From Priapulus caudatus (lineage: Eukaryota; Priapulida; Priapulimorpha; Priapulimorphida; Priapulidae), in the NCBI RefSeq assembly GCF_000485595.1, contig NW_014577369.1:197308-217391 (forward strand): DNA of 20,084 nt. Direction: 5' to 3'. A model generated the notes under the pieces. The model worked only from the letters and a program-made list of their open reading frames with translations. It was not told where the DNA came from and did no database searches. This document shows, one piece after another, positions 10,801 to 18,602 of the stretch. Both the position numbers and the translations under genes were made by a program. Every line of letters starts with the position of its first letter. The first letter of the stretch is position 1.

Positions 10801-13800
10801 AAGTGGGAAAAGAGAAACTCACCAAGTCTCATAATTTACTGGCGACGCATTACATGAAAAACATTCAATTGCTAACACTATCAATCTCCATGATGTTTCT
10901 CGGGGCTGATTTAAGAGGTATGACAAACAGCGCAGCTCATACATACAGCATTTTAAATGTGAGAATGGCCGACATCTTTCACTCTATATTAACCTGAAGG
11001 TTTCCTTAACATAAATAGTTCGCTACAAATTATCTTTACTACGCAGCGTCACCATCTGTCAACAGTGGATGACATTTAAGCAAATAATATCACTTAAAAT
11101 ATAACTGCGTTGTGCCCTAATAAACATTGGCCCACAACTTGGCCCATATGTTTAGGTGTGTAAGACCCCCCCCCCCCGGATCAGTATAATCAACACTTTA
11201 TCAGTTACAGTGAGTGTGGGATCAAAACAAAAATACTGCAATGGACACGGAGGAGAGTCGAATATTCGGATCACTCACTAATCGCGAGTGAATGAATAAA
11301 TATAATATATGTATTAAATACATTTTAATTTAAGTTTAGATTAAATTTTAATGAGCGTACTAAGTCGGCAACAAGAAAACGGAAAGACAGCAAACGGTAC
11401 CCCCATGAATTATAGCAGAGAAACAATATTCCTAACTAAGAGTTTGGGGGTATATTAAGCAGGGATGAGATAATAGACTAGTAATTACTTTTCATGTATA
11501 ACAATTACATTAAAAAATATACCCAATATGATATTCATGATGCACTCTCTTTAAGGGATTACAAGGCTTGAACCCACATTTATATGCCACTAAAGCTATG
11601 TAAAAATTATTTATATTGTGTTATATATATGTTATGTTATGCTATAAATATAGAACATTGTTTGCCAATGTATAGATTGTTTACATGAATGTATAGATAC
11701 TGCATGAAATTAATTCTTCTCACTTCAAGTAAAGTTCGATAGCAAATATATTATTATTAAGCAATAATAATAATAATGATATATTATTATTATTAGTAGT
11801 AGTAGTATTATATTGGTTAATCACAATGGTATTATACAATCATACGTGGTGGAATGGATTCCATAATTGAGAAAAATTTATTTAGATTTCCATAAATGCC
11901 TAATTAAATAAGTGAAAGATAAAACACGAAATGCCAAAAAAACATACTTAGAACGCATAGATATCAGTTGTAATTCAATGGTTCTCTTTCAAGAAATATA
12001 CAGAACATACAGCTACATACTCACAACGACAGATACACGAACACTCAAATCACAGCAAGCAACTGTGTCTTCCACAAGGCCACATTGAAAATAATTACAC
12101 AAAATTGTGTTATGATTGTTAGTTGGGTATATCTCCTAGCTACGTTCTCAGTCTAGATTGATCATCCAGTCATATCTCCAGCATCAGTACTTGTAAGGGT
12201 CTTGAAACGAGGATCTGTCTACTCGCCAGTGTAGACAGTGTCTTGATCATTGAATCCCCAGATTGGCTCTTCGATATCGTAGTTGTACAGAGTCCTGGGC
12301 TGAGTGTACTCATGTCCCTCTCTACGAAAAAAAGAGAAGAAATGGTCAGCGGGAAGCAAAACGAGGCAGGCCGCATCATTTCACACTACCATCAATGCGT
12401 TACGTCATCCCGCCTAGTGCTTCTCTCGCTCGCAATTCCGACAAAACTTCAATCGGCTATTACAGCGCCGAAAACGCCGACGAGAAAAACGTACGAGAAC
12501 GTAGTCGGCGCACGTATAAAGTTACGAAGCTGGCAGCCAGCGGCGGGAGGGGGGGGGAGCTCTCGCGAGCAGGCTTCTAGGTGACAACTTCTAGGTGAGT
12601 GTGTTCTAAGAGAGAGACTTACCTGTATCTGTACTCATAGCCTCTGCTCTTCTTGGCGTTCTCGGTGGCGTCGGCGTTGTCGCGGCTGAACAGCGATCCC
12701 GTCGCGGAGCCGGTCCTCGAGAACGTCAGCGTGGCACTGCGATCGCCGGATCCCCTCAGACCGCCACTGCTGATCGGGCCGTAGCGCGTCGTCGTGAAGA
12801 ATTCCGGCGCGTCGGTGGCGCCATCTTCCAGCGTTCCCCTGATGGCTCCGCTTCCTGTGCCGAACTGCCCGCTGGTGAAGGTGCCTCCGCCGCTGGTGAA
12901 GCGGCCGGTGCCGCCGCCGCTGGTGAAGCGGCCGGTGCCACCGCCGCTGGTGAAGCGCTGCGTGCCGGTGATGGTGCCACCGCCGATCGCGCCCCTACCA
13001 AAGTTGCCGCCGGTGCCGGTGGTCCTGACGCTGAAGCCGCTCTGCTGGCCGCCCTGGCTGCCGCCTCCCTGGACGATGAATCTACGGCCGGTGCCGCTGC
13101 CTAGGCCGGTCGTCTGCTCCTCCGTAGTGGTGATGATGCGGCCGCCGCCCGTCTGGCCGCCCAGGCCGCCGCCCCTCTGGATGATGAATCCACCGCCGGT
13201 GCCGCTGCCTAGGCCGGTCGTCTGCTCCTCCCTAGTGGTGATGACTCGGCCGCCGCCAGTCTGGCCGCCGCCCGAGACGATGAATCTACCGCCGTCGCCG
13301 CCGCCGAAGGTGCCGCCCTCGCGCCGGGTCGTGAAGGTATCGATGCCGGTCAGCACGACAGGGCTGGTCTCCGAGACGGTGGTGACCACTGTCTCCCCGG
13401 CTCCCTGACCGCCGAGGCCGCCCCCTGCGCCGCCCGAGGTTTGGAAGCTGCGGAATGAGCCGCCGCCGCCGCCGCCGCCGAGAGAGCCGCCGCCGAGAGA
13501 GCCGCCGCCGAGAGAGCCACCACCGCTGCTGGAGGAGCTGAAACTGCTTCTGAAAGACCCACCGCCCGAGGAGCCAGACCTGAAACCGCGGCCCTGTCCA
13601 CCGCCAAGGGTGAACGTTGATCCTCCGGTCTGTCTAAGGGCGCCAAGGTCATCCACGCCCAGGGCAATGCCCAGCAGAGCAAGAAAAACAAAGGCTGACT
13701 TCATTTTGCCTGAAACGAGAGAGAATTTCACATGATCGCACGGAATCTAGTAAGTGCAGAGCAGGCGTAACAGCTTAGTGGCTATTACTACGACCTGATG

Positions 13801-14815
13801 ATAACTATACCCACAGCGCTACCATAACTCTACGCACTATTGTCATACTCCTTATTACACGTAGAATGCATATTCCGTGCACTATACTACACACTATACT
13901 CTCTCACGCTCTCCCCATTGAATATAAAATAAAACGCCATACCATTTAATTAATTAAAATAAACTGCAATCCTCTCTCCTAAATCCCATTATGATTACTA
14001 GAAATGACATCGTCTACCGCTTGCATTCACCTAACTTTAGCCAGCGAAAGTGGCAGAGACACGCAGACATTGCCAGTACAACTCGCATAAAAAAAAGTCT
14101 GACTAGCCTAAACTAAAAGCAACGATAAATCAACTCGGCAAGCGCCGCTCTCTACTCACCTCGAGTGGAATGCCGGGTCGTGGATGCTGTGAGGTGAGAG
14201 TGGATCCCCAGTCGAGGCACGGCTGCGGCTTATATACCGTTACTCGCCAGCCAATTACGCTGTGCAAGCCAGTGGAACGCGTCGCCCGAGGGGGCCCGAG
14301 CGAAGCGGCAAGCCGAAAAATGCGACGATGACAGCTAATGACGATGGTAGCCGGGGCGGGCCTGCGCCCGCTTACCTGCGCCAGCTTAACGTGCTTATCC
14401 GTTTTTCGGCGAACAAAAGCTCTCATTGACTGCCACGGCGGTGGCTCGTCGCTGCCCGCGGGGGCCAGCGCGCGTGTAGCACCACAGTCACTTGAAGCGT
14501 TTCAATAAAATATAATGCTAAATAAATGCGAAATCTATTTACTACCAAATTCTTAATGTTTATATATACTCTCTTTCACCATTTCGTATTTATTTAGCAT
14601 TATATTTTAATGAAATGCTTCAAGTGCCTGTGTGTAGCACCTTCATAAAGTACCGCAAACGCACGCGTACGTATATACGTACACGCGCGCACGCACGTAC
14701 GTTTTCGTACACACGCACGCGCACGTGTACACCGATGTGCTCACGCACACACACGCGTGCACTCACGCACACACACACGCACGCACACACACACCCATAC
14801 ACACACGCGCGCACA

Positions 14816-14846
<31 letters not shown>

Positions 14847-14871
14847 GCACTCGCACACGCACGCACGCGCG

Positions 14872-14909
<38 letters not shown>

Positions 14910-15233
14910 ACACACACACAATCATGCGTGTGCACTATATTCTAACTACGCTAAAATAAGAACCCTACACAATAAGGCGATACGTGTAGCGTCCCGATCG
15001 GACAGACACACGCATACCCACCGCAATGTCACGTTGCACATGTAACAGCAATCATAGTCATACACACATACGCCCACACACGCACACGCACGCACGGACG
15101 CACACACGCGCACACGCACACGCACACATACACACACACACACACGTGCACACACGCACGCACGCACGCACACACACACACACACACGCGCGCGCGCACG
15201 CACGCACACACACACACACACGCAAGCACGCAC

Positions 15234-15289
<56 letters not shown>

Positions 15290-15438
15290 CACACACACAT
15301 ACGCACTCATGCGCACACACAGACAATGACGCGTGTGCACACTAACCTAACCCAGCTAAAATAAATAAGAACCCTACACCTCACACGCATGCCCACCGCA
15401 ATGTCACGTTGTACATCGCAACGGCAATCGCGGCCACT

Positions 15439-15478
<40 letters not shown>

Positions 15479-15481
15479 CAC

Positions 15482-15521
<40 letters not shown>

Positions 15522-18500
15522 CACACACCGACACACGCACACACACACACACACACATACAAATTCTGGCAGAACAGGGTATCTTAATTGGCACAAATTA
15601 ATCGCCTAACGCAATGACACCTGCCAGGACAAGCGACTGTCAGGGATGACAGAAAAAAGCGCCATTAAAGAACACTCCTTCTCAGTAAGGGCATACCTGC
15701 TATACAATAATGCACAACGCACGCACGCTGGCTAGGCGCTTTGCAGTACTAATGGCCAGAGCGACATTGACACACGTCACAGCAACGAACTAAATTGATA
15801 ATTTTGGACAGCTGAGGTGAGCTGAATTTCTGTATAGCATAGTATATTCTGTGAGCATATACAAGCAGCCAATCGCAATAGGCGTTGTATCACCTCTAAA
15901 TTGTCCACACCCCACAAACTTGTTGCTGCGCCTAAAGCCTCGGTCACAGCGAACCCACGACGCATTTGTGTCACGACACGACAGAAAATTTGGGCAAATC
16001 GTGGGTCATCGAGGGTCGTCGCAAGATAGTCCTACGAAATTTTGAGCATCGTGGCATCGACTTGCCGTCGTGAGGCAAAATTGAACATGCACCTTTTTTG
16101 TTCCACGATTTTTGTGTGGTATCTATGTCTTCTGGTTGTCGTTAGTCTGTCCTACTACTGACTTACGTACTGACTTGCGACACACCCACGACATAACCAC
16201 AGCATATATTTTTTTCTGCCGCGTCCCCATCGCCAAACCATCTTTAATGTGTCGTAACCCTTGTGAACACTCGAAATACATTTCGGGCATGTTGCAAGAT
16301 CTGGCCACGACAAATATTTTATGGGTCTACTACAACAAAATTTCGTACGATCCGTTGTGCCCGGGGCTTAAATGTAAAGGATCGGCTGCACAAAACACGA
16401 TAGGCAGTTCGCAGAACTAAATATACCTACTTCTTAATTATATAGCTTAAGCTCAAGGACACACGACAAAATTGAGGATGCGCGCACGCGCGCGCGCTAG
16501 CTATATAATAGATACATAAAGTGGAGAGTTTCCAACTTATTATTGTGAGAAAAGATTTTCTGCATTTCACTCGCGTTTCTCTATTATTTTGCTTCGATTG
16601 ACAAACTTAGTGTGAACAGTTGTTAAATAGGTCCAACGAAAATCACACGCAGTTTACGTTTAACAGAAACATGAATGCTGTTTTGTTATTATGCGTAGAG
16701 GAGTGGTGTGTGACCAAGAGCGAACACATTGAATAACGCTGGGCCACCCCATCGGTCGCCCTTGGGACCTCAGTTAGGCGAGGTATCACAACATTCACAG
16801 TGCGTGCGTGCAAGGCTGTTTCTCGGCAAATCACGCTTTTTCACTCAAGACGAGAACTCGGACCGTATGAGGCCTCGTGTTTCCCTAGCAACCAGATGAC
16901 ATTCCTGGTGGCCTTTATCTCCACAGCTCTGAGCTAGTCAACAAGCAATATCAGGAGGGTGTCCTTGAACGACCCCTCATTGTCCTGCTTACCACAGCGG
17001 TCCCGCCAATGGGCGTTGCTGAATGCAGGTGCACAAGCCAGCCGAGCTCCCGTTTTCTGCTAAAATGATAATCTAGTGGGGCTTGCAAATCGTAATTCCT
17101 CATCGTAGGTACTTGCAAATACACTTCCCCGCCTACATCAAGCAAAAACGCGTGCCGACTTGCAGCGACAACTAAGCGGTTTTTTCACTATTTCCAACTG
17201 CAACCATTTCAACTATGTTCTACCTCCTCCCCTAGCTACCTTCCTGTTCTACCTCCTCCCATAGCTGCCTTCATGTTCTACCTCCTCCCCTAGCTACCTT
17301 CATGTTCTACCTCCTCCCCTAGCTGCCTTCATGTTCTACCTCCTCCCCTAGCTGCCTTCATGTTCTACCTCCTCCCCTAGCTGCCTTCATGTTCTACCTC
17401 CTCCCCTAGCTGCCACCCTGTTCTACCTCCTCCCCTAGCTGCCTTCATGTTCTACCTCCTCCCCTAGCTGCCTTCATGTTCTACCTCCTTCCCTAGCTGC
17501 CACCCTGTTCTACCTTATTACTTAGCTGATACCCTGTTCCATCTTTTCATAATGGCTGTATCCCGCCCTACTTCTTTCCATGTTAATTTATTATATGTTG
17601 CCAGCATTCCCTGGCCTTGCTGCCCACTCACGCTGGCCTAAATATCACTTCACCAAATCCAAACTCTTAAATCTCGGCTCCCATATTATTTTTAGCATTT
17701 TTCAAAACGGTTTATTCATGTCGAAGAATCGCACGCTGAGATTTTACGCTTGACAGGTTTACAAGTATCCGCTGATCCCAGGCCTCCCCAAGGTCACTCC
17801 CAAGGCCATTAGCAACAGTAAATTAGAAAAAAATAACTGCTATCCTTCACACAATCGTAACGGGTGCAGTGAGCCTTGCGCTTGGGACTTTTCGCTTTAG
17901 TCGCAACAGCAGCGGATCTTTTTTCGTTTCCAGTCGCCGCCAAAAGCCACTGCGCCCATTGATCAAGTAACATGCCCACTCGCCTTAATTACAGGGTGGG
18001 TAGAAACGGAAAATACCTGTTCGACTCGTGGTAATGGAAAACCAGAAAGAAAAAAAACTAGTTCTGAACCAGCACACCCATCGCTACGAAGGTCAGGAGG
18101 AAAAACTCCAGCCAGATTCACACGGATTTGCTAAGAGCCAAGCAGCCAGCAAACATGGTGAAAATTACTGATTTTACGATATGTCCCGATTGTTCGGACT
18201 AGCGTCCCAGAATTACCTTGGGGGATCGGACCGTTCCACAAAACAGGATTGATAAAAACTGTACAATCATTAATTTCTACGTTAGAAGTTGCTGTTCATG
18301 GCCTGAATTAAATAGATCCAGCCATGTTCTCAGCAAATTTGACTCCGTATTTGATAATTAGGTAAATATTCAAACATGAGAATTTGTAGTGGCGATTGAT
18401 CAGGTAGTGGAAAGTGATAATATTGGGTTTTATGATAATACCTATTTGCATGTATACGTGCATTACAAGAGAGTAAAATATTGCAGGTCAACCCATTTTA

Positions 18501-18554
18501 ATGTAGTATATTAGTGGGGAGCGATACGATCTATCTATCAATCCATCCATCCAT

Positions 18555-18602
<48 letters not shown>

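Larger units (their letters stand above)
10294..12218. other. Intron DNA between DEP-domain exon and nested gene
   Basis: It contains the (GA)n tract at 10329-10812, a poly-C run of 12 at 11166-11177, and AT-rich DNA at 11290-11900 with (TAA)n-type repeats at 11750-11815. The 3' UTR of the nested gene probably covers 11860-12218. No further exon was recognised. Confidence 0.5.

Noticed and set aside
10205-10832. Long Ser/Leu and Arg/Glu frames over the (GA)n tract
   Set aside because: They are pure translations of a dinucleotide repeat. The only real coding DNA is the DEPDC5 exon at 10175-10293, in a different frame.
11560-11600. tRNA or SINE B-box (GGTTCAAGCC on the minus strand)
   Set aside because: The flanks do not form a T stem or acceptor stem, and no A box lies at the right distance.
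12794-13408. Plus-strand 204-codon Pro-rich frame
   Set aside because: Antisense shadow of the Gly-rich exon; Gly codons read as Pro on the other strand.
13705-13731. Upstream in-frame ATG giving nine extra residues for the nested gene
   Set aside because: It lies before the TTTCAG acceptor, so it is intronic. Starting at 13704 gives a clean signal peptide at the N-terminus.
14615-15609. His/Thr/Ala/Arg and Val/Cys frames over the CA/CG array
   Set aside because: Microsatellite translation in several frames on both strands, with no start context or domain.
16112-16420. 102-codon plus-strand frame
   Set aside because: It lies mostly inside the inverted-repeat element at 15936-16368 and runs past its end. 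It has no recognisable domain.
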